The notes: a model not told the origin generated them from the sequence alone. A stretch of DNA of 64,000 nucleotides from CAVPEW01 sp963703565 (GCA_963703565.1 CAVPEW010000018.1:1-64000), one strand, 5' to 3'. Positions 15,110 through 24,437 are shown, counted from the first letter of the stretch. Program-made: numbers and translations.

Positions 15110-16909
15110 TCAGTCAGTGAGCAGCTTCTCGAGCTCAGCGAGCTGATCGCGCAGGGTCTCGGGCAGCCGATCGCCGAAGGTGGCGTAGTGCTGCTCGAGC
15201 TGGGGGATCTCCGCCCGCCACGAATCCGGGTCGACCGTCAGGAGCTCGGCCACGGTGGCATCGTCGAGCTCGAGGCCGTCGAGGTCCAGCGCCTCCGGGG
15301 TCGGCACCTGGCCGATCGGGGTCTGCACCGCGTCGGCGGCGTCGTCTACCCGCTCGATGATCCACTTGAGCACCCGGCTGTTCTCACCGAATCCCGGCCA
15401 GAGGAACGAGCCGTCCTCTGCCCGGCGGAACCAGTTGACCCAGAACAGCTTGGGAAGCTGCGCGCCCGGGCGTTGGCCGATCTCGAGCCAGTGGGCGAAG
15501 TAGTCGCCCATGTTGTAGCCGCAGAAGGGCAGCATGGCGAAGGGGTCGAAGCGGAGCTTGCCCACCGCTCCCGCCTGGGCGGCGGTGGTCTCGGAGCTCA
15601 TGATCGAGCCCAGGAACACTCCGTGGTCCCAGCTGTCGGCCTCGGTCACCAGGGGCACGTTGGTGGCTCGGCGACCTCCGAACAGGATCGCCGAGATCGG
15701 AACGCCGGCCGGGTCCTGCCATTCCGGTGCGATGGAGGGGCACTGGTGCGCAGGAGCGGTGAAGCGGGCGTTGGGGTGCGCGGCGGGGGCGCTCGACGAC
15801 GGGGTCCAGTCCCGGCCCTTCCAATCGGTGGCGTGGGCCGGCGGCTCCGACAGGCCCTCCCACCACACGTCGCCGTCGTCGGTGCGTGCGACGTTGGTGA
15901 AGATGGAGTTCGCCCCGAGGGTCTCCACAGCGTTCGGGTTCGTGTCCGGGCCCGTGCCGGGCGCCACGCCGAAGAACCCGGCCTCGGGGTTGATGGCCCG
16001 TAGGCGTCCTTCGTCGTCGAACTTCATCCAGGCGATGTCGTCCCCGATGGTCTCGACCGTCCAACCCTCCAGGGTGGGGATCATCATCGCCATGTTCGTC
16101 TTGCCGCACGCCGACGGGAACGCCGCCGCCACGTAGCGCTTCTCGCCTCCCGGGGGCGTCACGCCGAGGACGAGCATGTGCTCGGCCATCCATCCGTCCT
16201 GGCGGGCCATCGTGGAGGCGATGCGCAGGGCGAAGCACTTCTTGCCGAGCAGGGCGTTGCCGCCGTAGCCCGAGCCGTACGACCAGATCTCCCGGGTCTC
16301 GGGGAAGTGCACGATGTACTTGTTGTCGGTGTCGCAGGGCCAGGCGACGTCGGCCCGCCTCTTCCCGGCGGCGTCGACGAGCGGGTAGCCCACCGAGTGA
16401 ACGCAGGGCACGAAGGCACCATCGGCACCGAGCACGTCGAGCGCCGGCTGGCCCATCCTCGTCATGATCCGCATGCTGACCACCACGTAGGGAGAGTCCG
16501 TCAGCTGGACACCGATGTGGGCGATCGGGCTGTCGAGCGGCCCCATGGAGAACGGGACCACGTAGAGGGTGCGTCCCCGCATCGCGCCGTCGAACAGTGC
16601 TCGCATCTCGGCCCGCATCTCCCCGGGCTCGCGCCAGTTGTTCGTCGGGCCCGCCTCGCCCTGGGTGGCGCTGCAGATGAACGTGCGGTCCTCGACTCGT
16701 GCCACGTCCCCCGGGTCGGACAGGGCAAGGAAGCTGTTGGGCCGCAGATCGGCGTCGAGCCGAGTGAAGGTCCCCTCCTGCACCAGCTCGGTGGTCAGGT
16801 GCTCCCACTCCTGCGACGACCCGTCGCACCACTGGACCCGGTCGGGCCCCAGGACGGCCGTCCACTCGTCGACCCAGTCCCGCAACCGTCGGTTGGTGGT
16901 GGAAGCCAT
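15110..16909 (-). CDS. pckG: Phosphoenolpyruvate carboxykinase (GTP)
   Basis: Converts oxaloacetate and GTP to phosphoenolpyruvate, GDP and CO2, the entry step of gluconeogenesis. The 599-residue protein has the GTP-type signatures: the kinase P-loop FPSACGKTNMAMM, KCFALRIAS, GDDIAWMKFDDEG, FGGRRATNVPLV and NWFRRAEDGSFLWPGFGENS near the C-terminus. Length is typical. ATG start with a GGAAGG stretch about 13 bases upstream. A small cold-shock-fold protein gene lies just upstream in the same direction. Confidence 0.95.
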   Translation of the reverse strand: MASTTNRRLRDWVDEWTAVLGPDRVQWCDGSSQEWEHLTTELVQEGTFTRLDADLRPNSFLALSDPGDVARVEDRTFICSATQGEAGPTNNWREPGEMRAEMRALFDGAMRGRTLYVVPFSMGPLDSPIAHIGVQLTDSPYVVVSMRIMTRMGQPALDVLGADGAFVPCVHSVGYPLVDAAGKRRADVAWPCDTDNKYIVHFPETREIWSYGSGYGGNALLGKKCFALRIASTMARQDGWMAEHMLVLGVTPPGGEKRYVAAAFPSACGKTNMAMMIPTLEGWTVETIGDDIAWMKFDDEGRLRAINPEAGFFGVAPGTGPDTNPNAVETLGANSIFTNVARTDDGDVWWEGLSEPPAHATDWKGRDWTPSSSAPAAHPNARFTAPAHQCPSIAPEWQDPAGVPISAILFGGRRATNVPLVTEADSWDHGVFLGSIMSSETTAAQAGAVGKLRFDPFAMLPFCGYNMGDYFAHWLEIGQRPGAQLPKLFWVNWFRRAEDGSFLWPGFGENSRVLKWIIERVDDAADAVQTPIGQVPTPEALDLDGLELDDATVAELLTVDPDSWRAEIPQLEQHYATFGDRLPETLRDQLAELEKLLTD

Positions 16910-16938
16910 CTTGGGGGAGTTCCTTCCGGTGGGGGTGC

Positions 16939-17199
16939 TCAGGGGTCCGGTTGGGCGCCGCGGGGATCGACCGCGGAGGGGAACCCGGGCGTGTCCATGT
17001 CTCGCTCCGAGCCCAGGCGGAGCCTCGTGGCCAGCCCGTCCGCGTCGAGGTCGTAGATCACCCGCTGGCCTTGGCGCAGCATCCGGAACACGGAACCGCT
17101 CAGGGCACCGGCCGCCAGGTCGTATTCGCGCAGGTCGCTGTCGCAGAGCACGACGCCATCACCGGTGCCAGGATCGTAGGACTTCACGACTCCCTGCAT
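16939..17199 (-). CDS. Cold-shock-domain-like small protein
   Basis: An 86-residue protein resembling an OB-fold cold-shock domain: MQGVVKSYDPGTGDGVVLCD at the start parallels the G-x-V-K-x-(Y/F)-x-x-x-x-G-x-G of CspA. YDLAAGALSGSVFRMLRQGQRVIYDLD corresponds to the later strands. The aromatic RNP motifs (KGFGFI, VFVHF) of true Csp proteins are not preserved, so nucleic-acid binding is uncertain. It lies 29 bases upstream of pckG on the same strand. The start ATG 17199 is chosen over the preceding ATG 17202. Confidence 0.62.
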   Translation of the reverse strand: MQGVVKSYDPGTGDGVVLCDSDLREYDLAAGALSGSVFRMLRQGQRVIYDLDADGLATRLRLGSERDMDTPGFPSAVDPRGAQPDP

Positions 17200-17276
17200 C
17201 ACAGCACTCCCCGGCGGTGGGATCAGCGGCGGTGGGCGGCAACGGTATCGTCCGGTTCGCGGAGGGGGAAACTCGC

Positions 17277-18935
17277 GTGAACTTCGGCTGTCCCGTAGGG
17301 TTCGCCGTCGTGGCTGACGCGGTGGTCATCGGCGCCGGGCCCAACGGGTTGGTGGCGGCCAACGTGCTGTGCGACCACGGGTGGTCGGTCGAGGTGCTGG
17401 AGGCCGCCGACGAGCCCGGCGGTGCGGTGCGCAGCGCCGAGCTGACCGCGCCCGGCTTCGTCACCGACCGGTTCAGCTCCTTCTATCCCCTCGGGTTCGC
17501 ATCTCCGGCGTTGGGCTCCCTGGACCTGGGGGCGTACGGCCTGCGCTGGGTGCGGGCCCCTGCGGTGCTCGCGCACCCGCTGCCCGACGGGCGGGCCGCC
17601 GTGGTCGAAGACGACCCCGTCGCCACCGCGGAGGGCCTGGACCTGTTGAGCGGCGGCGACGGCGCGGCGTGGCTGCGCCTCCAGGGACTTTGGGACCGGG
17701 TGGGCGGCGAGCTCGTCGAGACAGTGCTGTCACCGGTCCCGCCGGTGCGAGCCGTCGCCGCCCTCGCCCGAGCCGGCGGCGCACAGGGGCTCGCCGAGCT
17801 GGCCCGCCTCGTCCTGCAGAGCGCCCGCGACCTCGTGGAGGAGCGCTTCGCGGGCGAGGCCGCGAGGCTCTTGTTCACTGGGGCGTCACAGCATGCCGAT
17901 GTCGCCCCGGAGTCCGCCGGATCGGCCCTGTTCGGATTCCTGCTCTGTGGCGCCGGCCAGGACGTCGGCTACCCAGTGCCCCGTGGCGGCGCGGGGGCCC
18001 TCACTGCGGCACTGGTTGCGCGTTTGCGCGCCGGCGGGGGGCTAGTGCACTGCGGTCGGGGGGTGACCCAGATCGAGGTGAGCGGCGGACGGGCGGTCGC
18101 CGTGCGCACCGAGCAGGGCGACGTGGTCGCCGCGGGGCGCGCCGTGCTCGCCGACGTCGACGTCGTCTCGCTGTACCGCCGGCTCGTGCCAGCCGAGCAC
18201 CTTCCCGATGGCCTGGGGGACCGTATGGCCCGCTCGATGGCTCGTGGCCCCGCCACCTTCAAGCTCGACTGGGCTCTGTCGAGCCCGATCCCGTGGCTGG
18301 CATCGGCTGCGGCCCGTGCCGGGACCGTGCACCTCGCCCCCTCGACCGCCGCCCTCACGATCAGCGCCGCCGAGATCGCCGCCGGGCTGGTGCCGTCGGA
18401 GCCCTTCCTGCTGGTGGGCCAGATGACCACGACCGATCCGACCCGCTCCCCACCGGGCACCGAGGCCGCCTGGGCCTACACGCACGTGCCCCACCGGATC
18501 CTGGGCGACCGCGGCGGCGAGCTCACCGGACGATGGGACGGAGCGGAGGTCTCGGCCATGGTGCGCCGGATCGAGGAGGTCGTCGAACGGCATGCACCCG
18601 GCTTCTCCCAGCGGATCGTCGCCAGGCACGTCCAGTCGCCTCCGTCGATGGAGGCCGCCGACGCCAACCTGGTAGGTGGCGACCTCTCGGGCGGGAGCGC
18701 AGCCTTGCACCAGCAGCTCGTGCTGCGCCCGACGGTGGGCCTGGCCCGCCCGGAGACTCCGGTGCGGGGCCTCTACCTGGCCTCGGCCAGCGCGCATCCG
18801 GGCAACGCGGTCCACGGCGCACCGGGCGCCAACGCCGCTTACGCCGCCCTGGGGGAGCACCGCCCGTGGTCGCGCCCGGTGCAGTGGGCCACGGGCTCGC
18901 TGGCCAGGCGGTTGGCGCGTGCCGCTCTGGGATAG
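17277..18935 (+). CDS. FAD-dependent oxidoreductase, phytoene desaturase (CrtI)-like
   Basis: A 552-residue flavoprotein. The N-terminal dinucleotide-binding fold is clear (VVIGAGPNGLVAANVL, then VLEAADEPGGAVRSAEL with the Glu for ribose binding). The C-terminus has the family's GLYLASASAHPGNAVHGAPG. It belongs to the broad CrtI/FAD-dependent amine-oxidase-like group of NAD(P)/FAD oxidoreductases. No other carotenoid genes are nearby, so true phytoene desaturation is not indicated. GTG 17277 follows a GGAGGGGG tract; GTG 17310 is an alternative start. A TATCGT at 17246-17251 may be the -10 element. Confidence 0.82.
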   Translation: MNFGCPVGFAVVADAVVIGAGPNGLVAANVLCDHGWSVEVLEAADEPGGAVRSAELTAPGFVTDRFSSFYPLGFASPALGSLDLGAYGLRWVRAPAVLAHPLPDGRAAVVEDDPVATAEGLDLLSGGDGAAWLRLQGLWDRVGGELVETVLSPVPPVRAVAALARAGGAQGLAELARLVLQSARDLVEERFAGEAARLLFTGASQHADVAPESAGSALFGFLLCGAGQDVGYPVPRGGAGALTAALVARLRAGGGLVHCGRGVTQIEVSGGRAVAVRTEQGDVVAAGRAVLADVDVVSLYRRLVPAEHLPDGLGDRMARSMARGPATFKLDWALSSPIPWLASAAARAGTVHLAPSTAALTISAAEIAAGLVPSEPFLLVGQMTTTDPTRSPPGTEAAWAYTHVPHRILGDRGGELTGRWDGAEVSAMVRRIEEVVERHAPGFSQRIVARHVQSPPSMEAADANLVGGDLSGGSAALHQQLVLRPTVGLARPETPVRGLYLASASAHPGNAVHGAPGANAAYAALGEHRPWSRPVQWATGSLARRLARAALG

Positions 18936-18967
18936 CAGCGCGACGGACGGCTGGGCTGTTGAGCCGC

Positions 18968-19162
18968 CTATCGGACGGCTTTGGCGATCTTGCCGGCCTT
19001 GATGCAGCGGGTGCAGACCTGGACCCGACGTGTTCTGCCGTCGACCACGGCCCGCACTCGCTGGATGTTGGGGTTCCAGCGGCGCTTGGTACGGCGATGC
19101 GAGTGACTGACGCTCATGCCGAACGACGGGTGCTTGCCGCACACCTCGCAGGTCGCTGCCAT
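18968..19162 (-). CDS. rpmB: 50S ribosomal protein L28
   Basis: A 64-residue large-subunit protein with the L28 core GKHPSFGMSVSHSHRRTKRR and NPNIQRVRAVVDGR. It retains both cysteine pairs (CEVC and CTRC), so it is the zinc-binding form of L28. It is transcribed away from fakA, the conserved neighbour in many bacteria. Confidence 0.95.
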   Translation of the reverse strand: MAATCEVCGKHPSFGMSVSHSHRRTKRRWNPNIQRVRAVVDGRTRRVQVCTRCIKAGKIAKAVR

Positions 19163-19274
19163 CGATCGGAACCTCTCGCTACGCCGGTCTCACCGGCCCA
19201 TCACAGGGACCGTGCAGCCTAGCGACGACCCCACGGGGCGACAAGCGGGCTCGGGGCCCGGGGACAGGCGAGCC

Positions 19275-19280
19275 TATGAT
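19275..19280 (+). promoter_or_regulatory. -10-like element TATGAT before fakA
   Basis: TATGAT ends nine bases before ATG 19290; the spacer CGCCGCCCG is nearly identical to that before ffh and proS. It predicts a leaderless fakA message. Confidence 0.5.
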
Positions 19281-19289
19281 CGCCGCCCG

Positions 19290-20918
19290 ATGCCAGCCCT
19301 GGAGCACCTCGGGCCCGTCGAGCTGGGGACCGCGATGGCGGCCTTCCGGGACGTTCTCGCCGCCCACCGGGAGTCGATCAACCGCTCGAACGTCTACCCC
19401 GTGCCCGATGGCGACACGGGTACCAACATGGCCTCGACCGTGGAGGCCGTGTGCGCCGAGGTGGCCGGCAGCGGGAGCGGCGCGGATCTGGCAGCGGTAT
19501 GTGACGCCATGGCGCGTGGCTCGTTGATGGGGGCGCGGGGGAACTCGGGCGTGATCCTCTCCCAGATCCTGCGGGCGCTGTCCGACGCCGCGCTCACCGC
19601 GGGAGGCCTAGGCGCGCAGGACGTCGCGTCAGCACTGGCGGCGGCCGCGGATGCCGCCTACGCCGCAGTGCTGCACCCCGTGGAGGGCACGATCCTGTCG
19701 GTCGCCAGGGGGGCAGCGCTCGGCGCGGCCGGCCGCGGCCACGGCGGCGGGCTGGTCGACGTGCTCGAAGCGGCGCGCCTGGGGGCGGCGGAGGCACTGG
19801 CACGGACACCCGAGCAGCTCCCCGTGCTCGCCGAGGCCGGCGTCGTCGACGCGGGAGGCCGAGGCTTCGTCTTGATGCTCGATGCGTTGCTGACCGTCGC
19901 AGACGGGCGTGCCCTGCCGGCAGCGCCCCCCGATGGGGCGCCAGGCGTGGCCTCCCCCTTCGGGGACGGGGGACCGGCCGAGGGGCCGGACGCCAATCGC
20001 TACGAGGTGATGTTCCTGCTCGACGCGCCCGAAGCGGCCATCGAGAGGTTCAAGGCCGCCTGGGACGCCCTGGGCGAGTCGATCGTCGTGGTGGGTGGCG
20101 GCCGGTTGTGGAACTGCCACGTGCACACCGACGACATCGGCGCCGCGATCGAGGCAGGCCTCGAGGCCGGGCGTCCACACCGCATCCGCGTCACGGACCT
20201 GCGCGAGCAGAACGACGAGCAGGCCTGGGTGCGCGCGGTCCCGGTCGATCGGGCCCGCACCCGCTGCGCTGCGGTGGCCGTCGGAGCCGGGGCGGGAGTG
20301 GAGCGGATCCTGCGGTCGCTGGGCGCAGCAGAGGTGGTCGTGGGCGGCCAGTCGATGAACCCGTCGACAGCGGAGCTGTTGGAGGCGGTCGAGGCGGCTC
20401 CATCCGACGAGGTGGTCCTGCTGCCCGACAACAAGAACGTCGTGGCCGTGGCCGGGCAGGTCGACGCCCACACCGACAAGGTCGTGCGGGTCGTGCCGAC
20501 GCGGTCGGTCACCGAGGGCTTCGCGGCCCTGGTGGCGTTCGACCCTGACGCCAGCGCCCACTCCAACGTCGAGGCGATGACCGCAGCAGCGGCGGCGGTG
20601 CTAGGTGGCCAGGTGACCCGCGCCGTCCGCCCCTCGCGCTGCTCCGCGGGCACGATCGCCGAGGGCGACTGGCTCGGCATCGACGGGCAGGACGAGATCG
20701 TGGCGGTCGAGACAGCGCTGTACGACGCCGCCGTCGGCCTGCTGAGAGCCCTGGTGGGGGAGCACCACGAGGTGGTCACCATCGTGGAAGGGGAGGGCTC
20801 CGGCGGGGCGGTCACCCGGGAGCTCGTGTCCTGGCTCGCCGAGCACCGCCCCGGTACGCAGGCCGACGTCCACCACGGTGGCCAACCGCTCTACCCGTAC
20901 CTGTTCGGCGTGGAGTGA
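19290..20918 (+). CDS. fakA: DAK2/FakA-family (YloV) kinase-domain protein
   Basis: Homologue of the fatty-acid kinase ATP-binding subunit FakA. The 542-residue protein starts with a DhaL/DAK2 domain (NVYPVPDGDTGTNM carries the Mg/ATP-binding Asp residues; MGARGNSGVILSQIL; HPVEGTILSVARG). The C-terminal part (VVGGQSMNPSTAELLEAV, LLPDNKNVVAVAGQ) is the FakA C-terminal domain. FakA works with a DegV-type FakB that binds the fatty acid; no FakB is in the window. The rpmB-fakA-recG order is conserved in many bacteria. recG follows immediately. Confidence 0.88.
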   Translation: MPALEHLGPVELGTAMAAFRDVLAAHRESINRSNVYPVPDGDTGTNMASTVEAVCAEVAGSGSGADLAAVCDAMARGSLMGARGNSGVILSQILRALSDAALTAGGLGAQDVASALAAAADAAYAAVLHPVEGTILSVARGAALGAAGRGHGGGLVDVLEAARLGAAEALARTPEQLPVLAEAGVVDAGGRGFVLMLDALLTVADGRALPAAPPDGAPGVASPFGDGGPAEGPDANRYEVMFLLDAPEAAIERFKAAWDALGESIVVVGGGRLWNCHVHTDDIGAAIEAGLEAGRPHRIRVTDLREQNDEQAWVRAVPVDRARTRCAAVAVGAGAGVERILRSLGAAEVVVGGQSMNPSTAELLEAVEAAPSDEVVLLPDNKNVVAVAGQVDAHTDKVVRVVPTRSVTEGFAALVAFDPDASAHSNVEAMTAAAAAVLGGQVTRAVRPSRCSAGTIAEGDWLGIDGQDEIVAVETALYDAAVGLLRALVGEHHEVVTIVEGEGSGGAVTRELVSWLAEHRPGTQADVHHGGQPLYPYLFGVE

Positions 20919-20926
20919 GGGGAGGG

Positions 20927-23047
20927 ATGGCCCGGCGACTGCGCCAGCTGGCGGACCTGCCCGTCCAAGTGCTCGACGGCGTCGGTGGGGAGCGTGCAGA
21001 GGCCCTGGCCCATTTCGGCATCTCCAGCGTGCTGGACCTGGTGACCTTCTACCCCCGGCGATACCTGGACCGCACCCGTCAGGAGTCCATCTCCGACCTG
21101 CGCACCGATGACGAGGCCATGGTGCTGGGCCGGGTCGTGTCCGCGTCGACACGTCGGACCCGCGGGGGCCGGGCGCTGGTGAGCATCGAGATCACCGACG
21201 GAACCGGGCGGCTCCGGGTGAGCTTCTTCAACCAGGCGTGGCGGCTGCGCCAGCTGCCCGAGGGCACCGAAGCGGTGTTCTTCGGCCGGGTGGGAGACTT
21301 CGGTGGTCGCCGGCAGATGACCAACCCCGTGGTCGATCTCGTTGGTGACCGGACCGGGCGGATCATCGCCGTGTACCCCCAGTCCGAAAAGGTCCGCCTC
21401 ACCTCCGCGGAGGTGGACCGGTGGGTGGCCGAGGCGCTGGCGCGGGCCGGGTCGTTGGTCGACCCGGTGCCGGAGGCCGTGCGCGAGCGCCACGGCCTCA
21501 TCGGGCGCACGGCTGCCTTCGCGGGCATCCACCGGCCCGAGTCCATGGCCGCCAAGGAAGAGGCGCGCCGTCGGTTGGTGTTCGACGAGCTGCTCGTCAT
21601 CCAGCTCGCGCTGCTGTCGCGCAAGGCGTACCTCGAGCGCTCCAGCGTGGGGTTCCGACATGGTCCTCCCGGATCCCTGGTGGCCGCGCTACGGGCTCGG
21701 CTGGGCTTCGAGCTGACGCCGGACCAGGACCGGGTACTGGCCGAGATCGCCTCGGACATGGCCCGTCCGGTACCGATGCACCGGCTCCTTCAGGGTGACG
21801 TCGGCAGCGGGAAGACGGTCGTGGCCGTGGCCTCGTTGCTGATGGCGGTCGAAGGTTCCCACCAGGCGGCGTTCATGGCTCCCACGGAGGTGCTGGCCGA
21901 GCAGCATCACCGCGGGATCGCCGCCCTGCTGGAGGGCCTCGCCGTCGCCGATGGCGGCACGAGCCTGTTCGGGGAGCGGCCGCTGCGCGTCGAGCTGCTG
22001 ACCAACTCGGTGACCGGTGCGGCCCGCGAACGCGTTCTCGCTGGTCTGGCCGACGGGTCGATCGACATGGTCGTCGGGACACATGCGCTGATCCAGGAGG
22101 CGGTGCGGTTCGCCTCGCTGGGTGCCGTCGTCATCGACGAGCAGCACCGCTTCGGCGTCGAGCAGCGGGCGGCGCTGCGCCACAAGTCCGGGTCGGGTGC
22201 CGTGCCCGACGTGCTGGTGATGACGGCGACGCCCATCCCTCGCACGGCGGCGATGACGGTGTACGGCGACCTGGACGTGTCGGTGATCCGCGGCAAGCCG
22301 GCGCAGCGTCGGCCGATCGAGACTGTGTGGGTTCGCGACGAGTCGGCCCAGGCTGCGGCGTGGGATCGTGTGCGCGCCGAGGTGGCGGCCGGTCGCCGCG
22401 CCTACGTCGTGGTGCCGCTGGTCGAGGGTTCGGACAAGGTCGAGGTGCGATCGGCGGTCGAGACCCACGACGAGCTGGCGGGCGGCGAGCTGGCGGGGCT
22501 CCGCCTCGGCCTGCTCCACGGGCGGTTGCCAGCGGCGCGCAAGACCGAGGTGATGGACGCGTTTCGCGGTGGCCTGCTCGACGTCCTCGTCGCCACGACG
22601 GTGATCGAGGTGGGCGTCGACGTGCCCGACGCGACGGTGATGGTGGTCCTCGACGCCGATCGCTTCGGGATCGCCCAGCTGCACCAGCTCCGGGGCCGGG
22701 TGGGTCGCGGGCCGGACCAGTCGTGGTGCTACCTGGTCGGCAGACTCGACCCCGATGTCGACTCGCGTCGGCTCCAGGCGCTCGAGGCCAGTGACGACGG
22801 CTTCGAACTGGCCGAGATCGACCTCGACCTGCGCGGCGAGGGCACGGTGTTCGGCGAGCGCCAGAAAGGTCGGTCGGATCTGCGGTTGGCGTCGCTGCGG
22901 CGTGATCGCGAGTGGGTGGCCACGGCCCGCCGGGAGGCGGCCGGCATCCTCGACGCCGACCCGGGGCTCGCCGCTTCGCCGGAGCTGCGCGACGAGCTGG
23001 AGCTGCTGGGGGATCCGGCCGACGCCGAGTTCCTCTTCAAGAGCTGA
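20927..23047 (+). CDS. recG: ATP-dependent DNA helicase RecG
   Basis: Branched-DNA helicase that remodels stalled forks and Holliday junctions. The 706-residue protein has the N-terminal wedge/OB region (GVGGERAEALAHFGI, LVTFYPRRYLDR), Walker A LLQGDVGSGKTVVA, Walker B VVIDEQHRFGVEQR, TATPIPRTAAMTVYGDLD, HGRLPAARK, VATTVIEVGVDVP and QLRGRVGRG. Length is typical. ATG 20927 sits directly behind a GGGGAGGG tract that is almost too close; GTG 20915, overlapping the fakA stop as GTGA, is an alternative start. Co-transcription with fakA is likely. Confidence 0.94.
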   Translation: MARRLRQLADLPVQVLDGVGGERAEALAHFGISSVLDLVTFYPRRYLDRTRQESISDLRTDDEAMVLGRVVSASTRRTRGGRALVSIEITDGTGRLRVSFFNQAWRLRQLPEGTEAVFFGRVGDFGGRRQMTNPVVDLVGDRTGRIIAVYPQSEKVRLTSAEVDRWVAEALARAGSLVDPVPEAVRERHGLIGRTAAFAGIHRPESMAAKEEARRRLVFDELLVIQLALLSRKAYLERSSVGFRHGPPGSLVAALRARLGFELTPDQDRVLAEIASDMARPVPMHRLLQGDVGSGKTVVAVASLLMAVEGSHQAAFMAPTEVLAEQHHRGIAALLEGLAVADGGTSLFGERPLRVELLTNSVTGAARERVLAGLADGSIDMVVGTHALIQEAVRFASLGAVVIDEQHRFGVEQRAALRHKSGSGAVPDVLVMTATPIPRTAAMTVYGDLDVSVIRGKPAQRRPIETVWVRDESAQAAAWDRVRAEVAAGRRAYVVVPLVEGSDKVEVRSAVETHDELAGGELAGLRLGLLHGRLPAARKTEVMDAFRGGLLDVLVATTVIEVGVDVPDATVMVVLDADRFGIAQLHQLRGRVGRGPDQSWCYLVGRLDPDVDSRRLQALEASDDGFELAEIDLDLRGEGTVFGERQKGRSDLRLASLRRDREWVATARREAAGILDADPGLAASPELRDELELLGDPADAEFLFKS

Positions 23048-23053
23048 CGGCGC

Positions 23054-23221
23054 TCACGAAGCGAGGTCCTCGGTCGTCAGCTCCAGGTACCAGACGTCGG
23101 CACAGTCGGCGCAGCGGTAGGCGACCACGTCGCCCACCTCCCAGCCGAGCTCGGGATCCTCGGGTCGAAGCCGGTGGCAGGTGCCGCCGCAGTCCACGCA
23201 GACGATCGTCGCCGCCACCAC
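23054..23221 (-). CDS. 55-residue zinc-ribbon protein
   Basis: A short gene on the minus strand between recG and rsmD. Translation from GTG 23221 gives VVAATIVCVDCGGTCHRL, an acidic middle, then YRCADCADVWYLEL. This is a CxxC...CxxC pair typical of small structural zinc ribbons with conserved spacing and a hydrophobic C-terminus. A GAGAGG stretch eight bases upstream is a plausible ribosome-binding site. GTG 23218 is an alternative start. Function unknown; such ribbons often bind nucleic acid or protein partners. Confidence 0.65.
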   Translation of the reverse strand: MVAATIVCVDCGGTCHRLRPEDPELGWEVGDVVAYRCADCADVWYLELTTEDLAS

Positions 23222-23297
23222 AGTCCGAGCCTCTCACGCCCTGGCGGCAGCGGACAGAGCAGCCCACGGAGCCGCGGGCGCTCCGGCTCGTGATCGC

Positions 23298-23303
23298 TAG
23301 CGT
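23298..23303 (+). promoter_or_regulatory. -10-like element TAGCGT before rsmD
   Basis: TAGCGT ends seven bases before GTG 23311 and helps select that codon as the start of a leaderless rsmD message. Confidence 0.42.
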
Positions 23304-23310
23304 CGCGGGG

Positions 23311-23850
23311 GTGCGGGTCGTGGCCGGAACGGTGGGAGGTCGACGCCTGGCGGCGCCGCCGGGACGCAACACCCGCCCCACCGGAGATCGCGTCCGCGAG
23401 GCCGTCTTCGCTGCGCTCGGCAGCTTGGGATGGGTCGAGGGGGCGACGGTGATCGACCTCTATGCCGGCAGTGGCGCGCTGGGTATCGAGGCCTTGTCCC
23501 GGGGAGCCGTGCACGCCACCTTCGTCGAGCGTGACCGGGCTGCGCTTGAGGCGCTGCGGTCGAACCTCGCCCACACGGACCTCGCGGCGCGCGCGACCGT
23601 GGTCGCCGGGTCGGTCGAGTCCCATCTGGCGCGCGCCGGCCGGGAGGGGCGCCGCTGGGACCTGGGCCTGCTCGATCCACCCTACGGCAGCGTCAGTTTG
23701 CCCGAGCTGCTGGGCCGGTTGCCCGCCGGCACTGCTGTGGTCGAGGCCGGCGCGAGCGGGCCGGCGTGGGTCGACGAGGTGGAGGGTTGGGAGGTGGTGC
23801 GCTCCCGTCGCTACGGCGCAGCGGCGGTGACCCTGCTCTCGCGGATCTGA
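23311..23850 (+). CDS. rsmD: 16S rRNA (guanine(966)-N(2))-methyltransferase RsmD
   Basis: SAM-dependent methyltransferase of 16S rRNA, 179 residues. Seen are RVVAGTVGGRRLAAPPG, RPTGDRVREAVFAALG, the SAM-binding VIDLYAGSGALGIEALSRGA with the acidic strand end FVERD, and the catalytic DPPYGS. All are diagnostic for the RsmD family. It precedes coaD, the usual neighbour. Confidence 0.93.
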   Translation: MRVVAGTVGGRRLAAPPGRNTRPTGDRVREAVFAALGSLGWVEGATVIDLYAGSGALGIEALSRGAVHATFVERDRAALEALRSNLAHTDLAARATVVAGSVESHLARAGREGRRWDLGLLDPPYGSVSLPELLGRLPAGTAVVEAGASGPAWVDEVEGWEVVRSRRYGAAAVTLLSRI

Positions 23851-23911
23851 GCTGCGCAGGGTCTGCGGGGCGGAGTCGGGCGACTCCGCCGCCGGTCGGT
23901 TCGCGTGGGGC

Positions 23912-23917
23912 TAGCGT
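23912..23917 (+). promoter_or_regulatory. -10-like element TAGCGT upstream of coaD
   Basis: TAGCGT lies 40 bases before GTG 23958, with an AGGAGG ribosome-binding site in between, so coaD would have a short conventional leader. Confidence 0.35.
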
Positions 23918-23957
23918 TGACGGACCGAGAGCACCCGACAGGAGGCGCTGCCGCACC

Positions 23958-24437
23958 GTGACCACGGTCCTCTACCCGGGCTCGTTCGACCCGCTCCACA
24001 ACGGCCACCTCGAGATCATCGAGGTGGCTTCCAAGCTGTTCGACCGGGTTGTCGTGGCGGCGGTTCGCAACCCGCAGAAGGGCGGCACCCTCTTCGATCT
24101 GGCCGACCGCCAGGCGATGCTCGAGGAGTCCCTCTCGCACCTGGACAACGTGTCGGTCACGATGTTCTCGAGCCTGGTCGTGGACCTGGCGCGCGAGGTG
24201 GGGGCCGACTTCATCGTCAAGGGCCTGCGGGCGGTGTCCGACTTCGAGGCCGAGCTCCAGATGGCCCACATGAACAAGACGATCTCGGGAGTCGACACGC
24301 TTCTGATCCCCTGCGGGCCACCAGTGTCGTTCTTGGCGTCTCGGCTGATCCGTGAAGTCGCCCGCTTCGGTGGCGACGTCTCCTCGATGGTTCCCGCACC
24401 CGTGGCCAAGCGCCTCTCGGAGAGGTATCCCCGGTGA
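23958..24437 (+). CDS. coaD: Phosphopantetheine adenylyltransferase
   Basis: Catalyses the fourth step of coenzyme A synthesis, 4'-phosphopantetheine plus ATP to dephospho-CoA. The 159-residue protein starts TTVLYPGSFDPLHNGHLEII, with the nucleotidyltransferase HxGH as HNGH, and contains KGLRAVSDFEAELQMAHMNK and FLASRLIREVARFGGD. GTG start with AGGAGG 12 bases upstream. The stop overlaps the next GTG by four bases. Confidence 0.95.
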   Translation: MTTVLYPGSFDPLHNGHLEIIEVASKLFDRVVVAAVRNPQKGGTLFDLADRQAMLEESLSHLDNVSVTMFSSLVVDLAREVGADFIVKGLRAVSDFEAELQMAHMNKTISGVDTLLIPCGPPVSFLASRLIREVARFGGDVSSMVPAPVAKRLSERYPR

